Origin: Acidovorax sp. GBBC 1281
Lineage (GTDB): Bacteria > Pseudomonadota > Gammaproteobacteria > Burkholderiales > Burkholderiaceae_C
NCBI RefSeq assembly: GCF_028473645.1
Contig: NZ_CP097269.1
Span: forward strand, 4,234,001 to 4,298,000
DNA: 64,000 nt
Reading direction: 5' to 3'
Under the pieces are notes generated by a model. That model worked only from the letters and a program-made list of their open reading frames with translations, was not told where the DNA came from and ran no database searches. The translations under genes were made by a program, and so were the position numbers. The number at the start of each line of letters is the position of its first letter. Position 1 is the first letter of the stretch. This document shows positions 7,212 to 17,573 of this stretch, in pieces.

Positions 7212-9169
7212 GCCAGAGCAGTTTGCGGGCTGACCTGGGGCGGCTCGGCGCGTGGGACGGCTGCGAGTTGCTCCGTCATCTCATTCAAGCGCGTTTCCAT
7301 TTGCCCCAACTCCTGCTCGGCCATTTCAATCTCTGCAATGCGCTCCACCAAACCGCTTGCTGCGTGCTGAATGCGGTCTACCGCTTCGATGCGACGTGCA
7401 AAGCTCCGTTTGCGCTCTCTCAATTGGGCATCCAGTTGCGCTGTTGCGGATTTGCTCCAGAGCTCCAGATCGTTGGCGACCGACTCAAACACCGTACGAA
7501 GCCGCATGCCGAGCGCACGGACCAATCGCTGCGCGAACTCAGGCTGCGCCAGTTTGAGGGCATTGCCCACGCCCAGGTACTGCAAATGCCGCTGCTCAAT
7601 TTGCGCGATTTCCTGCAGGAAGGGCTCCAGTTGCGGAGTCGGAGGCACTTGGAGTGAAAAGCCGAAGTCCGTGTTGAGCTGTCGGAATGTACCGCCCAAC
7701 ATGGCATGGATTTCAGTGCCCGAAGATTGCGCCTTGTCCACGATGGCCTGCAGCCGCTGGAAGGTCTCTGCGTAGATTTTGCGCACGCCCAGCTTCAGTC
7801 CCTTTTGCTGCAATGCGTCTGTGAGCAGCGCCAGTTCGGCCTTCAGCGAGCGGGCTCCGAGCTCATGGAAGATATCGCGCAGCAATTTGAGATGGACCGC
7901 GCGCACCGCCTGAATCTTCGCGGTGCTCATCTCGAACTCCCGCTGCTCCTGCTCGATCCGAGTGCGCATGGAATCGATGACGGAAGCATTCTTTCCGCGC
8001 AAACTCCGCAATTCCAGCATCTGGTCATCGAGATCGCGCCGGCGGATGTTGATCACGCGGGAGGTTTCCGAACGCAGGCCGGCAATGCCCGCTGCCACGG
8101 CAGAGCGGAGAATGGACTGGCGCTTGCCCATCACCCCTTGTGCCAGCGCTTCTTCCAAAAGAGGCAAGCCGCTGCGCTCCAGCAACAGGTCATCGCACTG
8201 GATTTTGGCGATCAACCCTTTCTGGGCTGACACCAGCATGACGTGCTCTTGCGAGATACCCAGCATCTCGGCAGAGGTCAGGCGCTGGCGCTCCAGTTGT
8301 TCTTGAACCTGCTCAGGCGAGTTCAGGGTGTCCCACAGTGTGTCGATCTTGTTGAGGACCACCAAGCGGGCATCCGCATTTTCAGATGGGGCTGCCAGAT
8401 GTTCCCGCCAGATCGACAGGTCGGACCGCGTGACCCCGGTGTCCGCGCCCAGGATGAAGACCACCGCATGTGCCTGCGGAATGAGATTGATGGTGAGCTC
8501 GGGCTCCGCACCCACCGCATTCAGCCCGGGCGTATCCAGAATGACCAGGCCCTGCTTGAGCAGCGGATGGGGAATATTGATGAGGGCATGGCGCCACATC
8601 GGAACTTCCACCAAGCCGCTGGCGTCCGGCACCGGGTTTTCTTCCGGCAGGTCGTCGTGCCAGAAGCCCAGCGCTCGCGCCTCATCCAAGGTGACGCGCC
8701 GGACCTCGGCCACCTTTTCGAGCGAGCGGGCCATCTGTCCCGCATCATTGACATCCAAGGGAATCTGCACCCAGCGTTCGAGTTTCAGGCGCCACTCGGC
8801 CAGTCCCTGCACCTGCAGCCGGGTGTCGATGGGAAGCAGGCGCAGGCTCACAGGCACGCCGGGGTCGTAGCCCAATTCCGTCGGGCACATCGTCGTTCGT
8901 CCCGCGCTGGCGGGCATGATCCGGCGGCCATAGTCGGCAAAGAAGATGGCGTTGATCAGTTCGGACTTGCCCCGGGAAAACTCCGCGACGAAAGCCACCA
9001 TGACTTTGTCGCTGCGCACTTGACCCTCCAGTCGCTGGAGCTTCTCGCCAACGGCCGCATCCATGAGGGAATGCGACGCCATCCAGTCGGCCAACTGCTT
9101 CAGTTGAAGTGCGAATGCCCGACGCCACGCGCCGTGCTGGTCGAACTGTTCGTTAAAAGAGGGTCCCAC
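7208..9169 (-). CDS. Dynamin-like GTPase
   Basis: 653 residues from the GTG at 9167-9169, which has GGGAG 4 nt upstream. A GTG at 9226 would add 19 residues but has no such site. Motifs are G1 AEFSRGKS (about 62-69), the switch-I-like SAGRTTMCPTEL, G3 DTPGLNAVG and G4 LNKIDTLW. A long helical, coiled-coil stalk follows to the C-terminus (RLNEMTEQLAAV). This is the architecture of the bacterial dynamin (Dynamin_N) family, whose members remodel or guard membranes. I see no obvious transmembrane pair. The gene is translationally coupled to mutY, but no functional link with base-excision repair is established. Confidence 0.85.
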   Translation of the reverse strand: MGPSFNEQFDQHGAWRRAFALQLKQLADWMASHSLMDAAVGEKLQRLEGQVRSDKVMVAFVAEFSRGKSELINAIFFADYGRRIMPASAGRTTMCPTELGYDPGVPVSLRLLPIDTRLQVQGLAEWRLKLERWVQIPLDVNDAGQMARSLEKVAEVRRVTLDEARALGFWHDDLPEENPVPDASGLVEVPMWRHALINIPHPLLKQGLVILDTPGLNAVGAEPELTINLIPQAHAVVFILGADTGVTRSDLSIWREHLAAPSENADARLVVLNKIDTLWDTLNSPEQVQEQLERQRLTSAEMLGISQEHVMLVSAQKGLIAKIQCDDLLLERSGLPLLEEALAQGVMGKRQSILRSAVAAGIAGLRSETSRVINIRRRDLDDQMLELRSLRGKNASVIDSMRTRIEQEQREFEMSTAKIQAVRAVHLKLLRDIFHELGARSLKAELALLTDALQQKGLKLGVRKIYAETFQRLQAIVDKAQSSGTEIHAMLGGTFRQLNTDFGFSLQVPPTPQLEPFLQEIAQIEQRHLQYLGVGNALKLAQPEFAQRLVRALGMRLRTVFESVANDLELWSKSATAQLDAQLRERKRSFARRIEAVDRIQHAASGLVERIAEIEMAEQELGQMETRLNEMTEQLAAVPRAEPPQVSPQTALA

Positions 9170-9277
9170 TTTGCTCCCGAGTGTCGCTGCGCCCGCACGT
9201 GCAGGAGCCTTCGCAAAATATAGCACCCCACGAACTTCTTGAAAGCTCGAAACGGCGTGGTGCCACCCCTCTTAACC

Positions 9278-10093
9278 CTATGCCTTCTGGCAACGGATGC
9301 AATAGTAGGTGCTGCGCTGGCCTTGCCGGATCATTCGCACCGGAGACCCACAGGCCCGGCACGCCTCGTTGTGCCGTCCATAGACATGCGCCTCCAGCTG
9401 GAAATGGCCCTCACTGCCGTCCGCGCTGGCAAAGTCCCGCAGCGTGCTGCCGCCGCGCTCCACCGCGCGCGCCAGCACCTCGCGAATGGCTGCGTGCAGG
9501 CGGCGAACCCGCTCCAAGCCGATGGTCGATGACTTCACGGTCGGGCGGATACCCGCCAGGAACAGCACTTCCGATGCGTAGATGTTTCCGACACCCACCA
9601 CCACTTTGCCACTGAGCAAGACCTGCTTCACAGGCGCCCGGCTCGCACGCAAACCAGCAAAGAGACCGTCGACGGTGAACAGCTCGGAAAGGGGTTCCAC
9701 CCCCAGTGAGCCCAACAGCTTCTTCGCTTCTTCGGCGCCCTCGTCTTGCGCCCAAACCACTGCGCCGAATCTTCGAGGATCCCGCAGGCGCAGGGTCCCC
9801 AAAGTCGTTTCCATTTCAAAATGGTCGTGTGGACCACGCGCTTCCAGCGATTGCCCCAGACGAAGGCTCCCTGACATGCCGAGATGGATCAGGAGAAGCC
9901 CTCCGTCCAGGTCCAGGAGCAAATACTTGCCCCGGCGCCGCACTGCCGTGATGGTGCGGCCAATCAACCCCTCGGGCGGGCAACCGAGTGGCCATCTCAA
10001 TGGTTTGCCCACCGTGACCGACTGGATTACCGCGCCGAAAATCCCCTTCGCGATGCTGAGTCGCGTTACTTCCACTTCCGGCAACTCAGGCAT
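9278..10093 (-). CDS. mutM: Formamidopyrimidine-DNA glycosylase (Fpg)
   Basis: Excises 8-oxoguanine and formamidopyrimidines and cleaves the abasic site. 271 residues. The start is set at MPELPEVEV because Pro2 is the catalytic nucleophile and Glu3 is essential; an open frame 20 codons further upstream is not used. [11 protein letters not shown] carries the conserved DNA-binding Lys. The C-terminal zinc finger has CRACG..(16)..CIRC. It lies in the same direction as the GTPase and mutY but about 100 bp upstream, and it diverges from the TPR/lolB/ispE operon. Confidence 0.95.
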   Translation of the reverse strand: MPELPEVEVTRLSIAKGIFGAVIQSVTVGKPLRWPLGCPPEGLIGRTITAVRRRGKYLLLDLDGGLLLIHLGMSGSLRLGQSLEARGPHDHFEMETTLGTLRLRDPRRFGAVVWAQDEGAEEAKKLLGSLGVEPLSELFTVDGLFAGLRASRAPVKQVLLSGKVVVGVGNIYASEVLFLAGIRPTVKSSTIGLERVRRLHAAIREVLARAVERGGSTLRDFASADGSEGHFQLEAHVYGRHNEACRACGSPVRMIRQGQRSTYYCIRCQKA

Positions 10094-10140
10094 GCCTGCA
10101 CGCTCCACAAAGACGTTGAACCATGGATTATTATGGGTTG

Positions 10141-11913
10141 ATGGCGCAATCACATCGACTCTGGACCATCACCCTGGCATGCGCCATGGTGACGGGAACT
10201 CTTTCTGCACAGGCGCAAAATTCGCCGGCACCGACATCGCAAGCCGGGCTTCGAGCGTCTCAGGAGTCTTCCAGCGATGCAGCCGCAGCGCTCGATGCAG
10301 AATTGTTCTATGAAATCCTGCTCGGGGAGATCAGCACCACGGGGGGGGATCCCGGCACCGGTTATTCGCTCATGCTCGAAGCGGCCCGCCGCAGTGGCGA
10401 TGGCCAGCTTTATCGACGGGCCGTCGAGATTGCCCTGCAATCGCGCTCGGCCGAATATGCGCTGGCGGCAGCGAAGGCGTGGAAAAGCGCACAGCCTCAT
10501 TCGCGCGAGGCCAACCGGTACGTGTTGCAGATCCTCATTGCGCTCAATCGCATCGAGGAGACGTCCGACCTGCTCAAACAGGAATTGGATCAATCGCGTG
10601 CGAATGACAGGGCGATGACGCTCCAGGCCATTCCTCAGTTGTACGGACGGGCCAGCGACAAGGCCATGGCCGCCAAGGTCGTCGAGCAGGCGCTGGCAGA
10701 TCAGCTCAGCAACCCGGCATCCGGCCCGTCCGCATGGATCACCATCGGCCGAATGCGCCTGGCCGCGGGCGACAAGAAGGGTGGGCTGGAAGCCGCACGC
10801 CAGGCCCAGACCATGGATGCGCCCGCCGAAGGCGTCGCCTTGCTGGCGCTGCAACTGCTGGAAGCCGGCGAGACAGAGGCCGAGCCATTGGTTGCCCGCT
10901 ATCTGGCCGGGACACCCAAGCCGGAAATCCGCATGGTGTACGTTCGCACCCTGCTGGACTCACAACGCTATGCGGAAGCCTCCAAGCAGGCGGATCTGCT
11001 GACCCAGAGCACGCCGGACATGGCAGAAGCCTGGCTGGTCAAAGCCAGCCTGCATTTGCAGGCCAACCGCCTCGATGAGGCGTATGCGTCCCTGACGCAG
11101 TTTCAGAAACTCCTCGAGGCACTGCCTGCGAGCGATCCGCGCCGCAGCGCGATGACGCAGGCATTCCTGCTGCAAGCCCAGATCGCAGAAAAGCGGGGCA
11201 ACCTGGCGGAAGCGGAGGCTTGGCTGGGCCGGGTCGAGAACTCCGCAGAACTGCTGACGGTGCAAAGCCGCAGGGCATCCCTATTGGCTCGCCAGGGCAA
11301 GTTGCCCGAAGCCCTTGCGCTCATTCGCGCGCTGCCCGCGAAGACGCCCCAGGAAGAGCGAATGAAATTGCTCGCCGAGGTCCAGCTGCTGCGCGATGCA
11401 CAGAAATACCGGGAAGCCTATGAAGCCCAAGCCAAGGCCGTTGCCTTGGCTCCGCAAGACAACGAACTCGTCTATGACCAAGCCATGCTGGCCGAAAAAG
11501 CGGGCTTGCTGGACGAGATGGAAAAGCTGCTGCGGCAGATCATTGCCCGCCAGCCCGACTACCACCATGCCCACAACGCGCTGGGATACTCATTCGCAGA
11601 GCGCGACATCCGGCTGCCGGAAGCCAAACAGCTGATTGCCAAGGCGCTGGAATACGCGCCCGGCGACCCGTTCATCATGGACAGTCTCGGCTGGGTCGAG
11701 TTTCGGCTCGGCAATCGAAAAGAAGCCGCGCGCTTGCTCGGCGATGCATTCAAGGCGCAGCCCGATCCGGAAATCGCAGCCCATCTCGGAGAGGTATTGT
11801 GGTCGCTCGGAGAGCGCGATCGCGCGACATCTGTCTGGAAAGAAGGCCTGCGGCTGAACAAGGACAACGATACCCTGCGCCAGACTTTGAAGCGCCTGGG
11901 GGCCAACCCTTGA
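10141..11913 (+). CDS. TPR-repeat protein, secreted/periplasmic
   Basis: 590 residues from [26 protein letters not shown], which reads as a Sec signal peptide with a possible AQA cleavage. An in-frame ATG at 10123 is an alternative start. The body is alpha-helical with tetratricopeptide repeats. The clearest lie at the C-terminus ([64 protein letters not shown], and the repeat after it). It is probably a periplasmic or outer-membrane-associated protein-interaction scaffold. The stop TGA overlaps the lolB ATG by one base, so expression is coupled to lipoprotein sorting. Confidence 0.85.
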   Translation: MAQSHRLWTITLACAMVTGTLSAQAQNSPAPTSQAGLRASQESSSDAAAALDAELFYEILLGEISTTGGDPGTGYSLMLEAARRSGDGQLYRRAVEIALQSRSAEYALAAAKAWKSAQPHSREANRYVLQILIALNRIEETSDLLKQELDQSRANDRAMTLQAIPQLYGRASDKAMAAKVVEQALADQLSNPASGPSAWITIGRMRLAAGDKKGGLEAARQAQTMDAPAEGVALLALQLLEAGETEAEPLVARYLAGTPKPEIRMVYVRTLLDSQRYAEASKQADLLTQSTPDMAEAWLVKASLHLQANRLDEAYASLTQFQKLLEALPASDPRRSAMTQAFLLQAQIAEKRGNLAEAEAWLGRVENSAELLTVQSRRASLLARQGKLPEALALIRALPAKTPQEERMKLLAEVQLLRDAQKYREAYEAQAKAVALAPQDNELVYDQAMLAEKAGLLDEMEKLLRQIIARQPDYHHAHNALGYSFAERDIRLPEAKQLIAKALEYAPGDPFIMDSLGWVEFRLGNRKEAARLLGDAFKAQPDPEIAAHLGEVLWSLGERDRATSVWKEGLRLNKDNDTLRQTLKRLGANP

Positions 11914-12452
11914 TGCGGCATGCCGCAATCGGTGTTCGCCGCGCAGATGCCAAAAGCGCCTGGCCTGCCTGGAGCACCTGGCTGGCAACGGTGGCCTTCT
12001 TGCTCCTCACGGGTTGTGCGCAGCACGCTCGTTTGGCCACGCAGGATGCAGCGCCCAGCGATGCATGGAGCGGCCGGCTCTCGCTGCAAGTGGACGATCC
12101 CGCCGCACAACCGTTGAACGCTGCATTCGAATTGCGAGGCGCCCCCGAACAAGGGGAACTGACGCTTCTCAACCCCTTCGGCAATGTGATTGCCAAGCTG
12201 GCTTGGTCGCCCGGACTGGCCACACTGACCAACGGATCGGAAACGCGACGATCCGACTCGCTGGACGCGCTGGTCCTGCAACTGACAGGCAGCACGGTGC
12301 CAGTTTCCGCCTTGTTCGGCTGGCTCAAACGCGAACCCATCGCGGTCGATGGCTGGGAGGCAGAACTCGACGGCATGGACCGTGGCAGGCTCGTCGCTCA
12401 CCGTCGCAGCCCCTTGCCCCACGCCACACTGCGCATTGCCCTGGACCGCTGA
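11913..12452 (+). CDS. lolB: Outer-membrane lipoprotein insertion factor LolB
   Basis: Receives lipoproteins from LolA and inserts them in the outer membrane. 179 residues from the ATG at 11913, which shares a base with the preceding stop. The lipobox LLLTGC ends a hydrophobic signal (WLATVAFLLLTGC), so LolB is itself a lipoprotein. The domain starts at AWSGRLSLQV and includes ELTLLNPFGNVIAKL and a conserved LFGWLKREP. Its position before ispE, tRNA-Gln and prs is the classic proteobacterial order. Confidence 0.88.
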   Translation: MRHAAIGVRRADAKSAWPAWSTWLATVAFLLLTGCAQHARLATQDAAPSDAWSGRLSLQVDDPAAQPLNAAFELRGAPEQGELTLLNPFGNVIAKLAWSPGLATLTNGSETRRSDSLDALVLQLTGSTVPVSALFGWLKREPIAVDGWEAELDGMDRGRLVAHRRSPLPHATLRIALDR

Positions 12453-12457
12453 CACCC

Positions 12458-13321
12458 ATGCGGTCTTTGCACGATGTGCCGGCGCCGGCCAAGCTCAATC
12501 TCTTTCTGCACATTAACGGGCGACGCGCCGACGGCTACCACCTGCTGCAATCGGTGTTCATGCTGATCGATTGGTGCGACACGCTCCATTTCGAACTGCG
12601 CGAGGACGGCGGGATCACCAGGGAGGACCTGTCGGAGGCGCTGCCCCCACAAGACCTTTGCGTGCGCGCAGCCTCGGCCTTGCAGCTTGCCACCGGATGC
12701 ACGCTGGGAGCACACATCGGCATTGAAAAGCGAGTTCCAGCGCAGGCGGGGATGGGGGGTGGTTCGTCCGATGCGGCCTCGACCCTGCTGGCCCTCAACC
12801 GATTGTGGAACCTGCAACTGACGCGTGGGGAACTGGAGCGCATCGGGCTGTCGCTGGGCGCCGACGTGCCATTTTTTTTACGCGGCCATAACGCTTGGGT
12901 GGAAGGAATTGGTGAGACAATACGCCCGCTTGAGAAAGCGCATGCACTGCCAAGAACACAATTCCTGGTGGTCAAACCAGAAGCGGGATTGGATACGAAA
13001 TCGATTTTTTCGCACCCTTCCTTAAAACGCGATTCTGGCTGTGCTACAATCTTAGGCTTTGCTGCAGCACACTACCAATTTGGAAGTAATGATCTGCAGC
13101 CGGTTGCTCAGGCACTGTGCCCCGAGATCGGTCAAGCCCTTCAGTGGCTGGAGTCGAAAGGGTTGCAAGGCCGAATGACTGGCTCGGGAAGTGCAGTGTT
13201 TGCGCAAATGCCACAGGCAGTGAACTTGCAAGACGCGCCCGGCGCGTGGCAAGTGAAGGCATGTGAAAATCTGATGATTCATCCTCTGGCAGGATGGGCC
13301 TCGGATCAGGATTTCGGTTGA
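12458..13321 (+). CDS. ispE: 4-diphosphocytidyl-2-C-methyl-D-erythritol kinase
   Basis: ATP-dependent kinase of the non-mevalonate (MEP) isoprenoid pathway, a cytoplasmic GHMP-family enzyme. 287 residues. The substrate-binding N-terminus is APAKLNLFLHINGRRADGYHLLQ. The GHMP phosphate loop is PAQAGMGGGSSDAAS, followed by LGADVPFFL, and the C-terminal GHMP motif is GRMTGSGSAVFA. It starts 5 bp after the lolB stop. The 3' third is visibly less GC-rich than the first part. The tRNA-Gln gene follows 24 bp downstream. Confidence 0.95.
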   Translation: MRSLHDVPAPAKLNLFLHINGRRADGYHLLQSVFMLIDWCDTLHFELREDGGITREDLSEALPPQDLCVRAASALQLATGCTLGAHIGIEKRVPAQAGMGGGSSDAASTLLALNRLWNLQLTRGELERIGLSLGADVPFFLRGHNAWVEGIGETIRPLEKAHALPRTQFLVVKPEAGLDTKSIFSHPSLKRDSGCATILGFAAAHYQFGSNDLQPVAQALCPEIGQALQWLESKGLQGRMTGSGSAVFAQMPQAVNLQDAPGAWQVKACENLMIHPLAGWASDQDFG

Positions 13322-13345
13322 TTACTTTCAGTGATCGACCTGTGT

Positions 13346-13422
13346 AGGGGAGTCGCCAAGCTGGTTAAGGCACCGGATTTTGATTCCGGCATGCGAAGGT
13401 TCGAATCCTTCTTCCCCTGCCA
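13346..13422 (+). tRNA. tRNA-Gln (UUG anticodon)
   Basis: 77 nt with CCA encoded. The acceptor stem pairs AGGGGAG with TTCCCCT (one G-U), the anticodon stem CCGGA/TCCGG encloses a loop with TTG at its centre, and the T-arm is GAAGG-TTCGAAT-CCTTC. The anticodon UUG reads Gln CAA/CAG. It lies between ispE and prs, as in many proteobacteria. Confidence 0.97.
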
Positions 13423-13466
13423 AATACTTTCGCACACGGGCTTTTTTTTAGACTGCTGGGTCGCTC

Positions 13467-14441
13467 ATGCAAGCCAATCACCCCGACTTCATGGTTTTCA
13501 CCGGCAACGCCAATCCTGGGATGGCGGCGGACATTGCCCGGCACCTCGGCACCACGCTGGGTGCAGTGGACGTGGGCCGTTTCTCCGACGGCGAAGTCAC
13601 TGTCGAAATCAAGCAGAACGTCCGTGCTCGCGATGTGTTCGTCGTGCAGTCGACCTGCGCGCCGACCAACGAAAACCTCATGGAACTGCTGATCATGGTC
13701 GATGCGCTCAAGCGCGCTTCGGCCGAACGCATCAGCGCGGTGATTCCCTACTTCGGCTATGCCCGCCAGGACCGCCGTCCGCGCTCCAGCCGCGTGCCGA
13801 TCTCCGCCAAGGTGGTGGCCAACATGCTGCAGGCCGTGGGCGTGGCCCGCGTGCTGACGATGGACCTGCATGCAGACCAGATCCAGGGCTTCTTCGACAT
13901 CCCCGTGGACAACATCTACGCATCGCCCGTGCTGCTGGGCGACCTGCGCCAGAAACAATACGACGACCTGATCGTCGTGTCGCCCGATGTGGGCGGCGTG
14001 GTGCGCGCACGGGCCCTGGCCAAGCAGTTGAACTGCGATCTGGCCATCATCGACAAGCGCCGCCCGAAGGCCAACGTATCGGAAGTGATGCATGTGATCG
14101 GCGAGATCGACGGCCGCAACTGCGTGATCATGGACGACATGATCGACACCGCCGGCACACTCGTGAAGGCCGCCGAAGTGCTCAAGGAGCGTGGCGCCAA
14201 GAAGGTGTACGCCTACTGCACGCACCCCATTTTCTCGGGCCCGGCCATCGAGCGCATCGCCAAGGGCTCCGCACTCGACGAAGTGGTCGTGACCAACACC
14301 ATCCCCTTGAGCGAAGCCGCCAAGGGATGCACCAAGATTCGCCAACTCTCCGTGGCACCGCTGATCGCAGAAACGATCCAGCGCATCGCCAAGGGAGAGT
14401 CGGTGATGAGTCTGTTCTCGGACCAGGACAACCTCTTCTGA
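13467..14441 (+). CDS. prs: Ribose-phosphate pyrophosphokinase (PRPP synthase)
   Basis: Makes PRPP from ribose 5-phosphate and ATP for nucleotide, His and Trp synthesis. 324 residues. It has the N-terminal [18 protein letters not shown], the flexible-loop region [24 protein letters not shown], the metal/ATP region [13 protein letters not shown], and the PRPP-binding loop [13 protein letters not shown]. It follows tRNA-Gln by 44 bp and is probably read through from the upstream genes as well as from its own promoter. A hairpin follows the stop. Confidence 0.96.
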   Translation: MQANHPDFMVFTGNANPGMAADIARHLGTTLGAVDVGRFSDGEVTVEIKQNVRARDVFVVQSTCAPTNENLMELLIMVDALKRASAERISAVIPYFGYARQDRRPRSSRVPISAKVVANMLQAVGVARVLTMDLHADQIQGFFDIPVDNIYASPVLLGDLRQKQYDDLIVVSPDVGGVVRARALAKQLNCDLAIIDKRRPKANVSEVMHVIGEIDGRNCVIMDDMIDTAGTLVKAAEVLKERGAKKVYAYCTHPIFSGPAIERIAKGSALDEVVVTNTIPLSEAAKGCTKIRQLSVAPLIAETIQRIAKGESVMSLFSDQDNLF

Positions 14442-14470
14442 TGACGTCCGCCCTCGGGGCGGAAGGGATG

Positions 14471-14500
14471 GCAAACCTCCTGCGGGAGGTTTGTTCGTTC
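14471..14500 (+). terminator. Hairpin after prs, probable weak terminator or attenuator
   Basis: Perfect 8-bp stem AAACCTCC/GGAGGTTT with a TGCG loop (14473-14492), followed by a mixed T-rich GTTCGTTC and not a clean T-run. It sits 30 bp after the prs stop and about 90 bp before rplY, so it could end or attenuate transcription between them. Confidence 0.5.
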
Positions 14501-14588
14501 GGGAACACAAGCAGGTCCGCTGCCAGGTGGCACGGGTCTTTTTCAACAGGGCCGAGCTGGTCGCGGCCGGCCCTCACAGGAGCTAACC

Positions 14589-15224
14589 ATGAACTTCGTC
14601 GCTTTTGAGCGCGCCAAGCAAGGTACGGGTGCGAGCCGCCGTCTGCGCAACACGGGCAAGACGCCCGGCATCGTCTACGGCGGTGCCGCCGAGCCCCAAC
14701 TGATCGAGATCGACCACAACGCGCTGTGGCACGCCCTCAAGAAGGAAGCCTTCCACTCCAGCGTGCTGGACATGGAAGTGGCCGGCACCACCTCCAAGGT
14801 GCTGCTGCGTGACGTGCAATACCACCCCTACAAGCAACTCGTGCTGCACATCGACTTCCAGCGCGTGGATGCCAAGACCAAGCTGCACATGAAGGTGCCA
14901 CTGCACTACAGCGGCGCTGAAGAATCCGACGCCGTGAAGGTGGACAAGTGCCTGGTCAACCCCGTCGTGAACGAACTCGACGTGTCGTGCATGCCTTCGG
15001 ACCTGCCCGAATTCATCGCCGTGGACCTGACCAAGCTGAAGAAGGGTGCATCGCTGCACCTGAAGGACATCAAGCTGCCCCGCGGCGTGAGCGCCGTGAT
15101 CCGTGGCGGCCAGAACAACCCCGTTCTGGTGTCCGTGACCAACCCCGTGGTCGAAGTGGAAGCACCTGCTGCCGACGCAGCACCTGCCGCCGACGCCAAG
15201 GGCGGCAAGGGCAAGAAGAAGTAA
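14589..15224 (+). CDS. rplY: 50S ribosomal protein L25 (general stress CTC form)
   Basis: 5S rRNA-binding ribosomal protein. 211 residues, the long CTC/TL5 form with two domains. The N-terminal L25 domain runs about 1-95 ([31 protein letters not shown]) and the beta-rich C-terminal domain about 100-190. The tail after that ([20 protein letters not shown]) is Ala-rich then Lys-rich. GGAG lies upstream of the ATG. The order prs-rplY-pth is conserved in many proteobacteria. A strong terminator follows. Confidence 0.95.
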   Translation: MNFVAFERAKQGTGASRRLRNTGKTPGIVYGGAAEPQLIEIDHNALWHALKKEAFHSSVLDMEVAGTTSKVLLRDVQYHPYKQLVLHIDFQRVDAKTKLHMKVPLHYSGAEESDAVKVDKCLVNPVVNELDVSCMPSDLPEFIAVDLTKLKKGASLHLKDIKLPRGVSAVIRGGQNNPVLVSVTNPVVEVEAPAADAAPAADAKGGKGKKK

Positions 15225-15302
15225 TCTTCTCCCCAACTGTCGCCGTCCCGGCGGCAGGCGGAGGGCAACCTCCTGGCGGGCCGCTCCGGCGGCACCGCTC
15301 CG

Positions 15303-15332
15303 AACGGCCCACCTGCGTGGGCCGTTTTTCTT
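15303..15332 (+). terminator. Rho-independent terminator after rplY
   Basis: Ten-bp perfect stem AACGGCCCAC/GTGGGCCGTT with a CTGC loop, followed directly by a T-run, 79 bp after the rplY stop and 28 bp before pth. Confidence 0.85.
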
Positions 15333-15359
15333 GGGCACACACGGATAATCGCGGACACC

Positions 15360-15968
15360 ATGATCAAACTGTTTGTGGGCCTGGGCAACCCAGGGCCCGA
15401 CTACGACGCCACCCGCCACAACGCCGGATTCTGGTGGATCGATGCACTGGCCCGCGAACTGAAAACCACGCTGGTGCCGGACCGCAACTACTACGGCCTT
15501 GTCGCCCGCACGAATGTGCATGGGCAAAGCGTCTGGCTGCTGGAGCCCCAGACCTTCATGAATCTCTCGGGCAAGTCGGTGGCGGCGCTGGCGCGGTTCT
15601 TCAAGATCCAGCCCGACGAAATCCTGGTGGCGCACGATGAACTCGACATCGCCCCGGGCCATGTGAAGCTCAAGCGCGGCGGCAGCCATGCCGGCCACAA
15701 CGGACTGCGCGACATCCATGCGCAATTGGGATCGGCGGATTACTGGCGCCTGCGCATCGGGATCGGGCACCCGGGCATCAAGGCGGAAGTGGCGAACTGG
15801 GTGCTCAAGAAGCCATCGCCCGACCAGCACACCCTGATCGAAGACAGCATTGCCCATTCGTTGAAGGCGCACCCGGCGATGCTGGCGGGAGATATGGAAA
15901 AGGCCACGCTGCTGGTGCACACGACCAAGCCCCCGCGCCCCAAGCCGCCGCGGCCGGACGGCGTTTAA
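15360..15968 (+). CDS. pth: Peptidyl-tRNA hydrolase
   Basis: Hydrolyses peptidyl-tRNA released from stalled ribosomes. 202 residues. It starts [24 protein letters not shown], where the His of RHNAG is catalytic. It also has PQTFMNLSG, the Asp-containing [30 protein letters not shown], and [10 protein letters not shown]. The C-terminus is extended by a Pro/Lys/Arg tail. It lies downstream of the rplY terminator, so it should have its own promoter within the 135-bp gap. Confidence 0.95.
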   Translation: MIKLFVGLGNPGPDYDATRHNAGFWWIDALARELKTTLVPDRNYYGLVARTNVHGQSVWLLEPQTFMNLSGKSVAALARFFKIQPDEILVAHDELDIAPGHVKLKRGGSHAGHNGLRDIHAQLGSADYWRLRIGIGHPGIKAEVANWVLKKPSPDQHTLIEDSIAHSLKAHPAMLAGDMEKATLLVHTTKPPRPKPPRPDGV

Positions 15969-16028
15969 CTGCTATTTTGAGAGCTGCCCGCGCAATACCT
16001 TCTTGCGTGGGAGACGGAACCGCTTGGA

Positions 16029-16610
<582 letters not shown>

Positions 16611-17573
16611 ATGGGACCCTTCCTCCTCAAACGGTTGCTCACGCTCATCGCCACGCTGGCCGGGGCGTCGGTGGTCGTGTTCGTGGTGCTGGAGATCATG
16701 CCCGGCAATGCGGCGCAGATGCTGATGGGGCCGGATGCCTCGCCCGAGGCCGTGGCCGCCCTGGCGACGAAGCTGGGGCTGGACCAGCCCGCGCTGCAGC
16801 GCTACGGCCACTGGGTGGGCGGGCTGCTCACGGGCCAGCTGGGCGACAGCTACGCCTACGGCACTCCGGTGCGGGATCTGGTGCTGGAGCGGCTGGCGCT
16901 CACCGTGCCGCTGGCGCTGATGGCCATGGCGATCACCACCGTGCTGGCGCTGCTGGCGGGCGTGTACGCGGCATCGCGCCACAACCGCTGGGGCGACGTG
17001 GGCGTGATGGGGCTGGCGCAGATCGGCATCGCCATTCCGAATTTCTGGTTCGCCATCCTGCTGATCCTGCTGTTCTCGGTGAAGCTGCAGTGGTTCTCGG
17101 CGGGCGGCTTTCCGGGCTGGACCGAGGACAGCGGCGGTAGCCCGCTTGAGGCGCTGAAGGCACTGCTGCTGCCCGCGATCTCGCTGGCCGTGGTGCAGGC
17201 GGCGATCCTGGCGCGCATCACCCGCTCGTCGGTGCTGGAGGTGCTGCACGAGGACTTCGTGCGCACGGCCCGTGCCAAGGGCCTGTCACGCCGCGCGGCG
17301 CTCTGGGGCCACGTGCTGCGCAACGCGATGATTCCCGTGGTGACGGTGATGGGCCTGCAGTTCGCCAACCTGCTGGCCGGCACCATCGTGGTGGAGAACG
17401 TGTTCTACCTGCCGGGCCTGGGGCGGCTGATCTTCCAGTCGATCGCCAACCGCGACCTGATCGTGGTGCGCAACTGCGTGATGCTGCTGGCGGCCATGGT
17501 GATCGTGGTGAACTTCGTGGTGGACCTTCTCTATGCCGCCATCGACCCGCGCGTGAAAGCGAGCGACCTGTGA
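16611..17573 (+). CDS. Peptide-type ABC transporter permease (DppB-like)
   Basis: 320 residues from MGPFLLKRLLTLIATLAGASVVVFVVLEIMPG. The frame is open upstream, but only this start gives the normal DppB N-terminus, in which the first membrane helix follows a short basic leader. Six membrane segments are visible, with the inner-membrane coupling loop HEDFVRTARAKGLSRRAALWGHVLRNAMIPV (EAA motif) and the closing NRDLIVVRNCVMLLAAMVIVVNFVVDLLYAAIDPRVK. It pairs with the next gene, whose ATG overlaps this stop by one base. Confidence 0.92.
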   Translation: MGPFLLKRLLTLIATLAGASVVVFVVLEIMPGNAAQMLMGPDASPEAVAALATKLGLDQPALQRYGHWVGGLLTGQLGDSYAYGTPVRDLVLERLALTVPLALMAMAITTVLALLAGVYAASRHNRWGDVGVMGLAQIGIAIPNFWFAILLILLFSVKLQWFSAGGFPGWTEDSGGSPLEALKALLLPAISLAVVQAAILARITRSSVLEVLHEDFVRTARAKGLSRRAALWGHVLRNAMIPVVTVMGLQFANLLAGTIVVENVFYLPGLGRLIFQSIANRDLIVVRNCVMLLAAMVIVVNFVVDLLYAAIDPRVKASDL

